This document shows, piece by piece, positions 8,601-16,172 of a DNA stretch of 64,000 nt. The position numbers and the translations under genes were made by a program. The notes below the pieces were generated by a model, which saw only the letters and a program-made list of their open reading frames with translations, ran no database searches and was not told where the DNA came from. The first letter of the stretch is position 1. Every line of letters starts with the position of its first letter. The stretch comes from SKPT01 sp040905445 (GTDB lineage Bacteria > Planctomycetota > Phycisphaerae > Phycisphaerales > Phycisphaeraceae): NCBI GenBank assembly GCA_040905445.1, contig JBBDRN010000043.1:16708-80707 (forward strand). The letters run 5' to 3'.

Positions 8601-10001
8601 TTATGACGCGACGGGGGCCGGCGATGTCTTGAGCCGGCTTACCACGGCGCGGAGCTTGCCGCTGCTGGTGCGCGGGATACTTTCGACATATTCCACATCG
8701 ATGGCGATCGCGTCGCCCAGCCTGGCGCGGAACTCGTGCATGAGCTGGCGCTCGTCGGCGTCGGTATAGTCCGCCCGGCGGACGACGAGCACGCGGAGGC
8801 GGTCCTCCTGCTCCTGGATGACCTGGCTCTCGGCGATGTGCACCATGTCCTTGAAACAGTGGTCCAGCCGCCCGATCCGCCTGCCGTCGGGCGTCACGAC
8901 GTAATCCTCGACGCGTCCGTCGATGTAGCTGGCGACAGGGCCCGCCCGGCCGCAATCGCACGGCGTATCGCTGAACGTCGCCAGGTCGCCCGTGTCGTAG
9001 CGGATGAACGGCTGGGCGTAGTTGTGCAGCGAGGTGCCGACGAGGCTGCAGACCCGGCCCTCGTCGCTGCGCTGCCGCTCGATGGGCTCGACCGCGGCGA
9101 ACTCCATGTCCACGTGGTAGTTGAGCTTCTCGCACCGGCTGAGGTTGGCGCAGCCCTCGGCTTGGCCGTATTGGTCGGTCACGTCGGCGCCGATCCACTG
9201 GCGCATGTCGCGCACCTGCACGGGCAGCAGCGATTCGGCGCCGGTGATGATCCACCGTGGCGGATGTGCCAGCGGCCGCCCGCGCTGGCGCAGGTGGTCG
9301 GCGACGAGGGCGATGGCCGACGGGTAGCCGATGAAGTAGGGGAAGCGGCGCTCCTCGAGCATGCGCACGTAGGCGGGCATGTTCGCGGGCGTCATGTGGT
9401 AAAGCGAGACGTACGTCTGGCGCAGCGGGCGCACCTCGCGCCAGAAGGGCGGCCGCGACTGCCGCAGCGGGACGACCGACTGGCCGCTGAAGTTGACGTG
9501 CGGATCGCCGAGGTGGAACCCGAACCGACCGCGGTGACGCCACCAGACGGCCCACTGCATGGCGAACGACCGCGACGAGACGACGAACCGGAGCCCCGCT
9601 CCGGTCGTGCCGCTGGTGTGGCAGTGCACGACGGAGCGGCCGGCGACATCGCGGCTGACGAGCTCGTCGCCGGCGTCGCGGACGATGGCCTTGTTGAGCA
9701 CCGGGAGGCTGGGCAGGTCGTCGACGCACTGAATATCGTCGGGCTTGAGCTGCCGGGCCTTCATCACCTCGCGGTAGTAAGGCACCTGCTCGTAGGCATG
9801 GGCGATCAGCGCGCGGAGGCGGCTGTCCTGCTCGGTGCGGAGCTTCTCCTGGGGCCACCACTGCGAGTCCTCAAGCGAGGCCAGCGCCTGGCGAAACACC
9901 GGGCCGTAGCGCGTGCGCAGGGTGCGCCGGCCATACAGGCCGCAGAGCATGTTCTGCATCGCGACGGGGGCCAGCTCGTACAACGTTTTTCCGTAGCCCA
10001 T
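8601..10001 (-). CDS. PaaK/CapK-like adenylate-forming enzyme, probably for surface polysaccharide
   Basis: A 466-residue ANL-superfamily protein. The AMP-binding loop reads HCHTSGTTGAGLRF; further markers are ITGAESL, DQYGQAEGCANLS, IRYDTGDLATF with a Cys pair (CDCGRAGP), DGRVEDYVVTPDGRRIGRLD and the C-terminal PRTSSGKLRAVV lysine loop. This is the phenylacetate-CoA ligase / CapK / coenzyme F390 synthetase group. The ATG at 10001 starts the conserved MGYGKTLYELAP segment. The frame stays open far upstream, but there it is only the opposite frame of the glycosyltransferase. It starts 32 bases after the glycosyltransferase stop, so the pair likely forms an operon. By context a role in glycan or lipid-linked glycan modification is more likely than phenylacetate breakdown. 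Confidence 0.8.
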   Translation of the reverse strand: MGYGKTLYELAPVAMQNMLCGLYGRRTLRTRYGPVFRQALASLEDSQWWPQEKLRTEQDSRLRALIAHAYEQVPYYREVMKARQLKPDDIQCVDDLPSLPVLNKAIVRDAGDELVSRDVAGRSVVHCHTSGTTGAGLRFVVSSRSFAMQWAVWWRHRGRFGFHLGDPHVNFSGQSVVPLRQSRPPFWREVRPLRQTYVSLYHMTPANMPAYVRMLEERRFPYFIGYPSAIALVADHLRQRGRPLAHPPRWIITGAESLLPVQVRDMRQWIGADVTDQYGQAEGCANLSRCEKLNYHVDMEFAAVEPIERQRSDEGRVCSLVGTSLHNYAQPFIRYDTGDLATFSDTPCDCGRAGPVASYIDGRVEDYVVTPDGRRIGRLDHCFKDMVHIAESQVIQEQEDRLRVLVVRRADYTDADERQLMHEFRARLGDAIAIDVEYVESIPRTSSGKLRAVVSRLKTSPAPVAS

Positions 10002-10033
10002 GTTTCGTTTCGCCGTGGCCGCGATCCCCGTGG

Positions 10034-12247
10034 TCAGCGTGTCGTCGCGCGGTCGAGCGTCGCGTCGACCGGGGTCGCGGCGCTGCCGGCGTCGGCGTCG
10101 CGGCGGCCGGCGAGCCGGGCGTAGAGCTGCTCGTATTGCGGGATGACATTGTTGACGGTCAGGTTCCGCACAACCCAGCGCCGCGCTTCGCGTCCGGCCT
10201 CGGGCAGGGCGGCTCGCCGCTCGGCGTCGACCAGCCGCTCGATCGCGTCCGCAAACGCCACCGGGTCGCGGTCGACGATCAGCGCACCGGCCTCTTCGAG
10301 CTCGCGCCAGATCGCCACACCCCGCGTCGTGATCACCGGCGTGCCGCATGCCATCGCCTCGACCTGCACCAGCCCGAAGTTCTCCATGTACGTCGGCAGG
10401 GCGAAGACGTCGGCGGCTTCGTAGAGCGAAAGCTTCACGTCGCCGCGCACCATCCCGAGCCGGAGGACGCGCTGCGCCAGGTTGTAGCGCTCGATGCGGT
10501 CGATCAGGTCGCGGGCGTAGTCGCGCTCGCTCTCGGGGCCGGCGAGGAACAGCTTGGCCTTGACGCCGCGCTCCGTGAGGATACGCATCGCCTCGACGAG
10601 CACGTCGGCCCCCTTCTTCGGGTGCAGGCGGCTGAGGTAGAGGATGCGAAAGTCGTCGCCCGCCAGCGCCGGGAAGGTCTGCTCCGCCAACGCCGGGCCC
10701 GGCAGGTGCTGGAACTGCGTCAGGTCGCAGATCAGGGGGATCGCCGCGAGGCGGGCGTACGGAATGATCGTCTGCGACTCGCGCAGCTCCTCGCTGGCGG
10801 TGCACAGCACGCAGGCGGCCCGGTCGAGGTAGCGCCGGCCGCCGGCCACGAGATACGCCCGCTTCTTCAGCCACTTCTGCTCCATCGGCCACTCCGAGAG
10901 CGTGCCGTGGGGCGAGACGACGTAAGGCACGCCGGCTCGCCGGGCGCTGGCGGCGAGTTGCAGGTTCGGCAGGTGCCAGACCTCGTGCAGGTGCAGCACG
11001 TCGGCGTCGCGCAGCATCGCCTCGACGCTGCGCCGGGCGGTGCGCGAGATCGGGCCCCCCACCACCGCGGGCGGGTCGATGACGATCACGCGCGGCCGGC
11101 CGGGCGTGTGGTGACGCCAATCCTCCGGCACGTCGGCGGCGGTGTGCGTCAGGATGGTCACACGGTGCCCGCGGGCGGCGGAGGCGGCGGCGATGTCCAG
11201 CACCGCCCGCACCACGCCGCCACGCTCGAGCTCCAGGTACGCCAGGTAGTGCACGATGTGCAGCCGGTCGCCCGGCGGCACGGGCTCGACCTCGAAGCGG
11301 TGAGCCGTCTCCACCAGCGCCTGCTCGGCCTGCTGCTGGCCCCGGGCGGCACGATCGGCGGCGAAGGCCTGCCTCTGCGCCTCGGAGTCGATGACGCGCG
11401 GGTGGTAGTCGCCCACCTCCGGGTCCGTGGGCGCGAGCACGCGGCCGGTGGTCTGCATCTCCCAGACCTTCAGCGCATGCCAGCGCGACAGCCCGGCGCG
11501 CAGCCAGGCCCACGATCGGCCGACGTAGCCGTCGAAAATCGCCCCCTGAGCGAACATGAGGTAGCACCACATCCACCAGTGCGACGCGGGCAGCTTGGAG
11601 TAGAGCCACTTGAAGAACATCCGCCGCTCCAGGCGCTTGCCGAACAGCCGCGGCTCCAGCGCGTAGCGGTTGCCCTGGTGGGCCTCGATCGCCCGCATGG
11701 TGGTGTAGCGGTTCTGCTTGCGGAGCCAGTGGTCGAGGTCGGGGCTGTCGTAGTGCTCGAGCAGGGCGTTGAGCTTGCCCTCGCGCCCTTCGACGATCGG
11801 GTGCTCGTTGACGAGCAGGTCGGAGAAGCGGCAAGTGCCCGTGCGCCACAGGCGCGTGACCCACTGGGTCTGGCGCATCGGCTTGCCGAGAAACCAGAGC
11901 CGTCGGCGGAAGCCGTAGACGTCGCAGGACGGGGGTGTCTTGAACAGCTCGCGCAGCTCGTGCTCCAGCGCCGGCGTGACGCGCTCGTCCGGGTCGAGCT
12001 TCATCACCCAGTCGGTCGTGATCGGCAGGTTGTCGAGCGCCCAGTTCCACTGGTCGCCGAAGTTGGTGAACGGCCGCTGAACGACCGTCGCGCCGTGGTC
12101 GAGGGCGATATCGACCGTGCGGTCGGTCGAGAGGCTGTCGACGACGAAGACGTGCTCCACCCAGCCCTGGACGTTCTCCAGCAGCCCCGGCAGGTAGTGC
12201 TCCTCGTTGAGCGTGAGGATGATCAGTGAGATGGGCAGCTTGGGCAT
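10034..12247 (-). CDS. Bifunctional glycosyltransferase: family 2 (WaaE-like) fused to family 4
   Basis: A 737-residue protein with two catalytic domains. Residues 1-270 are a GT2 domain of the WaaE/KdtX type: SLIILTLNEEHYLPGLLENV, FVVDSLSTDRTVDIA, the DxD-like KLDPDERV, then the family's RRLWFLGKPMRQ and the membrane-association segment near YLMFAQGAIFDGYVGR. Residues about 325-715 are a GT4/GT-B domain: HIVHYLAYLELERGGV, SPHGTLSEWPM, LYLSRLHPKKGADVLVEAM and the nucleotide-sugar motif ENFGLVQVEAMACGTPVITT. Single-domain versions are usual, so the fusion suggests two successive sugar additions. The start ATG at 12247 has no strong ribosome binding site. The gene is divergent from the dipeptidase gene. 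Confidence 0.85.
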   Translation of the reverse strand: MPKLPISLIILTLNEEHYLPGLLENVQGWVEHVFVVDSLSTDRTVDIALDHGATVVQRPFTNFGDQWNWALDNLPITTDWVMKLDPDERVTPALEHELRELFKTPPSCDVYGFRRRLWFLGKPMRQTQWVTRLWRTGTCRFSDLLVNEHPIVEGREGKLNALLEHYDSPDLDHWLRKQNRYTTMRAIEAHQGNRYALEPRLFGKRLERRMFFKWLYSKLPASHWWMWCYLMFAQGAIFDGYVGRSWAWLRAGLSRWHALKVWEMQTTGRVLAPTDPEVGDYHPRVIDSEAQRQAFAADRAARGQQQAEQALVETAHRFEVEPVPPGDRLHIVHYLAYLELERGGVVRAVLDIAAASAARGHRVTILTHTAADVPEDWRHHTPGRPRVIVIDPPAVVGGPISRTARRSVEAMLRDADVLHLHEVWHLPNLQLAASARRAGVPYVVSPHGTLSEWPMEQKWLKKRAYLVAGGRRYLDRAACVLCTASEELRESQTIIPYARLAAIPLICDLTQFQHLPGPALAEQTFPALAGDDFRILYLSRLHPKKGADVLVEAMRILTERGVKAKLFLAGPESERDYARDLIDRIERYNLAQRVLRLGMVRGDVKLSLYEAADVFALPTYMENFGLVQVEAMACGTPVITTRGVAIWRELEEAGALIVDRDPVAFADAIERLVDAERRAALPEAGREARRWVVRNLTVNNVIPQYEQLYARLAGRRDADAGSAATPVDATLDRATTR

Positions 12248-12439
12248 GGCGGCTGTCGCGGGGGCGCGTGTCTCAAGCGCCGGTTTTTCATCGAGTTAGG
12301 GGGCGGGGCCGAATGCCGGGATTTTATCAGGGCTGGGACGCGCGGACAACGCGGGGGGCGCGGGCCGGCCACGCCCCCGCCGCTGGCAATTGCATCGGCA
12401 GATGGTGCGTTGGGGTTGACGCCCGCGCCCACCGGTAAG

Positions 12440-13138
12440 ATGCCCGCCATGCCCCAGCCGCCGACACCCCCGCCCACACCCCCGCCGCTGGCGCCCGCCC
12501 CGCTGGAGCTGACCGGGCGCGACCGCGCCTGGTGGCTGGAGATGGAAGAGCGCGTCATCGCCTCGCTGGTGGACCTCGAGCCGCTCGGCTTCATCATCGC
12601 CCCGCTGCCCTATGAGCGCGGCTGGACGCAGGACGCGACGTGTCGGCTGCGGGCCGGCGTTGCGGCCGCACTCGTCCGCGCCCGCGACCACCTGCCCACC
12701 GGCTGCAATTTCAAGATCCTCGACGCCCATCGCCCGTGGGCGCTGCAGCAGCTCTACGCCGAGCGCTCCGAGCAGCGCATCCGCGAGGCCCACCCGGACT
12801 GGAGCGACGCCGAGGTCACGGCCCACCTCTGGCGCATGGCGCCGCCGGCGCGCGTCGTGCCGCGGCTGGGCTCGCACCGCTACGGCGGGGCGGTCGACGT
12901 CGCGGTCGTCGACGACGCGGGCAAAGAGCTCGACATGGGCGTGCCGGCGGGATACGTCGCGGGACCGGAGTCGTACCTGCTGCATTACGAACTCAATGAG
13001 CCACCCGCGGCCGCGGACGCGTCGGCGTGGGCGGCGCGGGAGAATCGGCGGGTGCTGATGCGCGCGATGCAGGCGGGCGGGTTTGACCCATACCTGCCCG
13101 AGTGGTGGCACTGGAGCTGCCAGCGCGATGTGGTGTGA
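12440..13138 (+). CDS. ddpX: D-alanyl-D-alanine dipeptidase (VanX/DdpX family)
   Basis: A 232-residue zinc peptidase. The metal site of the VanX family is intact: SHRYGGAVDV gives H146 and D153, and PEWWHW gives the catalytic E221 and zinc ligand H224. The substrate-binding Arg is in ILDAHRPW (R98). The first 20 residues are Pro-rich, and a second ATG at 12449 would trim them. No signal peptide is obvious, so a cytoplasmic enzyme that recycles D-Ala-D-Ala from peptidoglycan turnover is the simplest reading. A resistance role would need vanH/vanA partners, which are absent here. Confidence 0.88.
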   Translation: MPAMPQPPTPPPTPPPLAPAPLELTGRDRAWWLEMEERVIASLVDLEPLGFIIAPLPYERGWTQDATCRLRAGVAAALVRARDHLPTGCNFKILDAHRPWALQQLYAERSEQRIREAHPDWSDAEVTAHLWRMAPPARVVPRLGSHRYGGAVDVAVVDDAGKELDMGVPAGYVAGPESYLLHYELNEPPAAADASAWAARENRRVLMRAMQAGGFDPYLPEWWHWSCQRDVV

Positions 13139-13174
13139 CGCGGCGGGGGGCGCCACCGCCCGCCACCGCGCCCG

Positions 13175-13564
13175 CTACTGCCGCGGGGCGGCGCCGGGCA
13201 GGCGGCTGCGGATCTGGTTGAAGACCTCGAGGCGCAGGCCCTCGGCATCGCGGTCGGCGCGGACGCCGACGCGCGTGCTCGCCTCGCCGGCGGGCTCGAC
13301 CGTGATGCGCACGTGGGTGTCGAAGGCGTTGCGCGTCTCGAAGCGCGTCTCGCCGCCGCGCGTCCGCTCCTCGATGAGCTGGAGGTTCATGGCGGTGATC
13401 GCCTCGCGCGTCGCCTCGACGACCTCGTCGGCCGAGGCGCCCATGTGCTCGCGGTGCGTGCCCCATCGCATGTCAATGCCCGGCTCGCGCCGACACGCCG
13501 GCGCCAGCGCGAAGCTGAAGATGAGCAGGGCGAACACGACAACGGCAGCAATTCGATGAGACAT
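13175..13564 (-). CDS. DUF3568-like small exported protein
   Basis: A 129-residue protein starting MSHRIAAVVVFALLIFSFALAPAC, an export signal with a possible but imperfect lipobox (APAC). The mature part has the pattern seen in DUF3568 proteins: a helix (ADEVVEATREAITAMNLQLI) followed by beta strands with RITVEPAGEASTRVGVRA and a closing helix. The ATG at 13564 has GGAG at a proper distance. The frame continues upstream into a heptanucleotide array (13578-13612), which is excluded. It is the last gene of the six-gene exported-protein operon; its function is unknown. Confidence 0.65.
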   Translation of the reverse strand: MSHRIAAVVVFALLIFSFALAPACRREPGIDMRWGTHREHMGASADEVVEATREAITAMNLQLIEERTRGGETRFETRNAFDTHVRITVEPAGEASTRVGVRADRDAEGLRLEVFNQIRSRLPGAAPRQ

Positions 13565-13577
13565 GGCGTGGCTCCGG

Positions 13578-13612
13578 TGGCTGATGGCTGGTGGGTAATG
13601 GCTGGTGGCTAC
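13578..13612. repeat. Heptanucleotide array (GGCTGRT unit)
   Basis: Five imperfect copies of a 7-base unit (GGCTGAT, GGCTGGT, GGGTAAT, GGCTGGT, GGCTACG) in the 53-base spacer between the last two genes of the LpoB-like operon. Confidence 0.75.
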
Positions 13613-13617
13613 GCAAC

Positions 13618-15561
13618 TCACTCCGCGTCGGCGAGCGGGTCCGTCAGGCGCAGGCTCAGGCTGTCGCGCGTCGAGCCGGTGGCGTCGACACGCAGCGGCA
13701 ACTGGTCGGCCTGGGCGTTGATCGCGCCGACGAGCTGCTCGTAGCTGCCCGTGTAGCGCAGGTTGAAGCGGCCGGTGTCCTCCTCGTGACGGTCGAAGTC
13801 GACGCTCACGATGGTGTCCACCTGCTCATCGAGCGCGTTCATCACGGCAAAGACATCGCGCTGATCGCGCGCCCCGGTCACGCTCACGCTGATGCGCTGC
13901 GGCGGCTGCCAGAAGCTCAGCGCCTGGTCGAGCATCGAGCCCGCGGCGTAGGCGGCCGCGAATTCCATCGTGCCCCGCCGGAACGCCGAACCCGAGAAAA
14001 CCGGCAGGTCGCTGGACCAGCTATCGGCCGCGAGCACGCTGCCGTCGTTCAGCCGCACCGTGCGGAACGTGTACCGGACGCTGCCCGCGGCGTCGATGCG
14101 GCCGACGCCGTGGACCAGGATGTCGATGTCCGCGCTTTGGCCCACGAGGCGCATCAGCTCGTCCTCGCGGAACAGCTCGCGCTCGGCGTCGACCTGCTCG
14201 GCGAGGCTGGAGCGGACGCGTGCCGGGTCGACCATGACGAGGCCCAGGTCGAGCATCCGCTTGTAGAGCGTGTCCTCCATCTGGCGCGTGTCGAGCAGGG
14301 CGCGGGCCTCGGCGTCGAGGTCGAGCGCGGGCTCGCCGGGCCGCGGCCGCCGGCTCGTCGTGGCGATGTTGACGGTCACGACGCTGCCGGCTTCGTTGTC
14401 GGCCTCGCCATCGAGACCCGCAAGGTCGTCGCGGTAGCGCGGGTGGCGGCGCTCCGCCTCGGACAGCGCGCGGCTGATGACGATGCCGACGCGCGGCCGA
14501 CCCTGCGCTTCGTACTGCTCGGCCAGTTCGGCGCGGGCCTGCTCGTGTTCGCGATGCGTGGGCACGACCAGCCGCGTCCAGCGCGGCAGGCGCGAGACCG
14601 CCGGCTCGGCGACGAGCGTGATCGTCCCGGCGCTGCCGTCCGTCGCGTCGATGCGCATGCCCAGCTCGTCGCGCGCCGCCTGCTGCAGGCCCAGCATCAG
14701 GTCGAGCGGTCGCCCGCCGTGGTCGATCGTCAGCGACGCGATGGAGCGCAGGCCGTCCGCGCTCATCCCGCCGTCGCGCACGCGCTGGACGTGGTCGATC
14801 TGCTCGAAGGCGTTGCGGGCCTTGACGAGTTGCTCGACGTCGTCGACGCCGACGAGCCGGACGGTGTAGCGCCTTGCGGGCGCCTGCCCGTCGGGGCGGA
14901 CGTACCAGTTGGCGAGCTGCTCGACGAACCGGCGGGTGATCTGCTCGGCGTAGGCGTTGATGGTGCGCGCGTCGTTGCCCTGCATCCAGTCGAAGCCGAA
15001 GCCCCCGATGCTGCGCGCCCGCGGCACGTCGATGATCTCGACGCTCACGCGGTAGCGCGCCCCGTGGCCGGCGACCTGCGGCGACTGGAGCATGCGGATG
15101 ACGACGGCGAGCTCCGCGTTGATCTCGCTGCCCAGCAGGTCCAGGGCGCGGCGCTCGTCGCGCATGTTCATCTGCTGCGCCTCGCGGCGAGCGCGTTCGC
15201 TCAGCGCGTCGAGGCTCACGAGCTCGACGCCCGGGCGCTGCCGCAGCAGACGCTCGATCTCCAGCCGAAGCTGCTGCGCGTCGCCCGCGTTGTCGAGCAG
15301 ATTGATGCCGGCGCCGGCGTGGCGGTCGGCGCCCGGACGACCGGCGACGGCGCGCTCCTGGCCCGTCGACGACGTGCGCCCGGCGAGAATGAGAATCGTC
15401 GGCTCGCCCGCGGCCTCATACGCCCGCTCGAAGAGGGCGATGTCCGGAGCGTCGACGTCCGCGTCAAGCCGCGGCGGGTCGGGCCGGCCCTGTGCGTGCG
15501 CCACACCGCCCGCGGCGGCGAAGCCCAGCGAAGCGGCGAGCAGTAGCGTGGCGATGCGCAT
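13618..15561 (-). CDS. Large exported protein of the LpoB-like operon, function unknown
   Basis: A 647-residue protein with a clean signal peptide (MRIATLLLAASLGFAAAGGVAHA). GGAGAT precedes the ATG at 15561. Two regions look alike: about residues 205-290 (VDDVEQLVKARNAFEQIDHV... ending MRIDATDGSAGTITL) and the C-terminal 90 residues (RDQRDVFAVMNALDEQVDTI... ending LRVDATGSTRDSLSLRL). This suggests an internal duplication of an alpha/beta module. Other strands (YRVSVEIIDVPRARSIGGFG, DIDILVHGVGRIDAAGSVRYTF) recall the CsgG/LpoB-type fold that senses or contacts envelope partners, but similarity is weak. By position it works with the LpoB-like, COG3014 and YcfL proteins in the periplasm. Confidence 0.6.
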   Translation of the reverse strand: MRIATLLLAASLGFAAAGGVAHAQGRPDPPRLDADVDAPDIALFERAYEAAGEPTILILAGRTSSTGQERAVAGRPGADRHAGAGINLLDNAGDAQQLRLEIERLLRQRPGVELVSLDALSERARREAQQMNMRDERRALDLLGSEINAELAVVIRMLQSPQVAGHGARYRVSVEIIDVPRARSIGGFGFDWMQGNDARTINAYAEQITRRFVEQLANWYVRPDGQAPARRYTVRLVGVDDVEQLVKARNAFEQIDHVQRVRDGGMSADGLRSIASLTIDHGGRPLDLMLGLQQAARDELGMRIDATDGSAGTITLVAEPAVSRLPRWTRLVVPTHREHEQARAELAEQYEAQGRPRVGIVISRALSEAERRHPRYRDDLAGLDGEADNEAGSVVTVNIATTSRRPRPGEPALDLDAEARALLDTRQMEDTLYKRMLDLGLVMVDPARVRSSLAEQVDAERELFREDELMRLVGQSADIDILVHGVGRIDAAGSVRYTFRTVRLNDGSVLAADSWSSDLPVFSGSAFRRGTMEFAAAYAAGSMLDQALSFWQPPQRISVSVTGARDQRDVFAVMNALDEQVDTIVSVDFDRHEEDTGRFNLRYTGSYEQLVGAINAQADQLPLRVDATGSTRDSLSLRLTDPLADAE

Positions 15562-15571
15562 GGCGTGATCT

Positions 15572-15692
15572 CCAGGGGAAAATTGACGATGGACAAGTGA
15601 CAATGCACCAACGCGAGCCGGCATCGGCCAACGGTCATCCGCCTCGCGTTGTCCCTTGTGCATTGTGCATTGGGCATTGTGCGTTCTGCCTC
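15572..15692. repeat. Opposed heptanucleotide arrays filling one intercistronic spacer
   Basis: The left part (about 15577-15608) has units such as ACGATGG, ACAAGTG and ACAATGC. The right part (15651-15690) has five CATTGTG-like units. The two sets are roughly complementary, so the 134-base spacer between the YcfL-like gene and the next gene can fold back on itself. Confidence 0.7.
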
Positions 15693-15695
15693 GCC

Positions 15696-16121
15696 TTACC
15701 GCTCCGGGCGGATCTCGAGGCGCCAGTCCGCGGCGGCGGTCTGCCGGGCGTTCGCCTCCAGGTTCGCCTGCAGCCGCGGCTCCAGTCGCTCCAGGCGCCA
15801 ACCGCTGTCGTGCAGGTCCCGGCCGCGCTCATCCAGGAACCGGAAGCGGTATTGCAGCGACAGTGGCTCATCCACGACCGAGCGCACGGGCACCGTCACG
15901 CTCATCGGCCGCGTGGCGGTCGACGCGTCGACGATCGGCTCCTCGACGACCAGCGCATGGTCGAGCCCCGCGATCGCGACGTGCCGCGGATAGTTGCCGC
16001 CCAGCGGATCCTGCCGCATGGTCGGCGGCGCCTGCGTGGTGTCGCGGCAGCCCGCGCCCGCGGCAAGGACGACAACGAGAACAAGCAGGCCGGGGCGGAC
16101 GATGCGTCGGGGTGTGTGCAT
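15696..16121 (-). CDS. YcfL-like lipoprotein (DUF1425)
   Basis: A 141-residue lipoprotein: the signal with lipobox VLAAGAGC places the modified Cys at about residue 25. The mature part has the DUF1425 layout: YPRHVAIAGLDHALVVEEP, then MSVTVPVRSVVDEPLSLQYR with FRFLDERGRDLHDSGWRLERL, a beta-sandwich pattern, closing on WRLEIRPE. In enterobacteria ycfL lies next to lpoB, and in vibrios with COG3014 and LpoB genes. The same company here strengthens the assignment. GAGG lies 8 bases before the ATG at 16121. Confidence 0.75.
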   Translation of the reverse strand: MHTPRRIVRPGLLVLVVVLAAGAGCRDTTQAPPTMRQDPLGGNYPRHVAIAGLDHALVVEEPIVDASTATRPMSVTVPVRSVVDEPLSLQYRFRFLDERGRDLHDSGWRLERLEPRLQANLEANARQTAAADWRLEIRPER

Positions 16122-16172
16122 GATGGGGCCTCAACAGGTGGTGTGCATGATGCGGTCTTGGACAGGTGAAGG

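Noticed and set aside
10002..12050. A possible 683-residue N-terminal extension of the PaaK/CapK-like enzyme
   Set aside because: The extension is the second frame of the glycosyltransferase gene, Arg/Ala/Pro-rich and without similarity. The family N-terminus begins at 10001.
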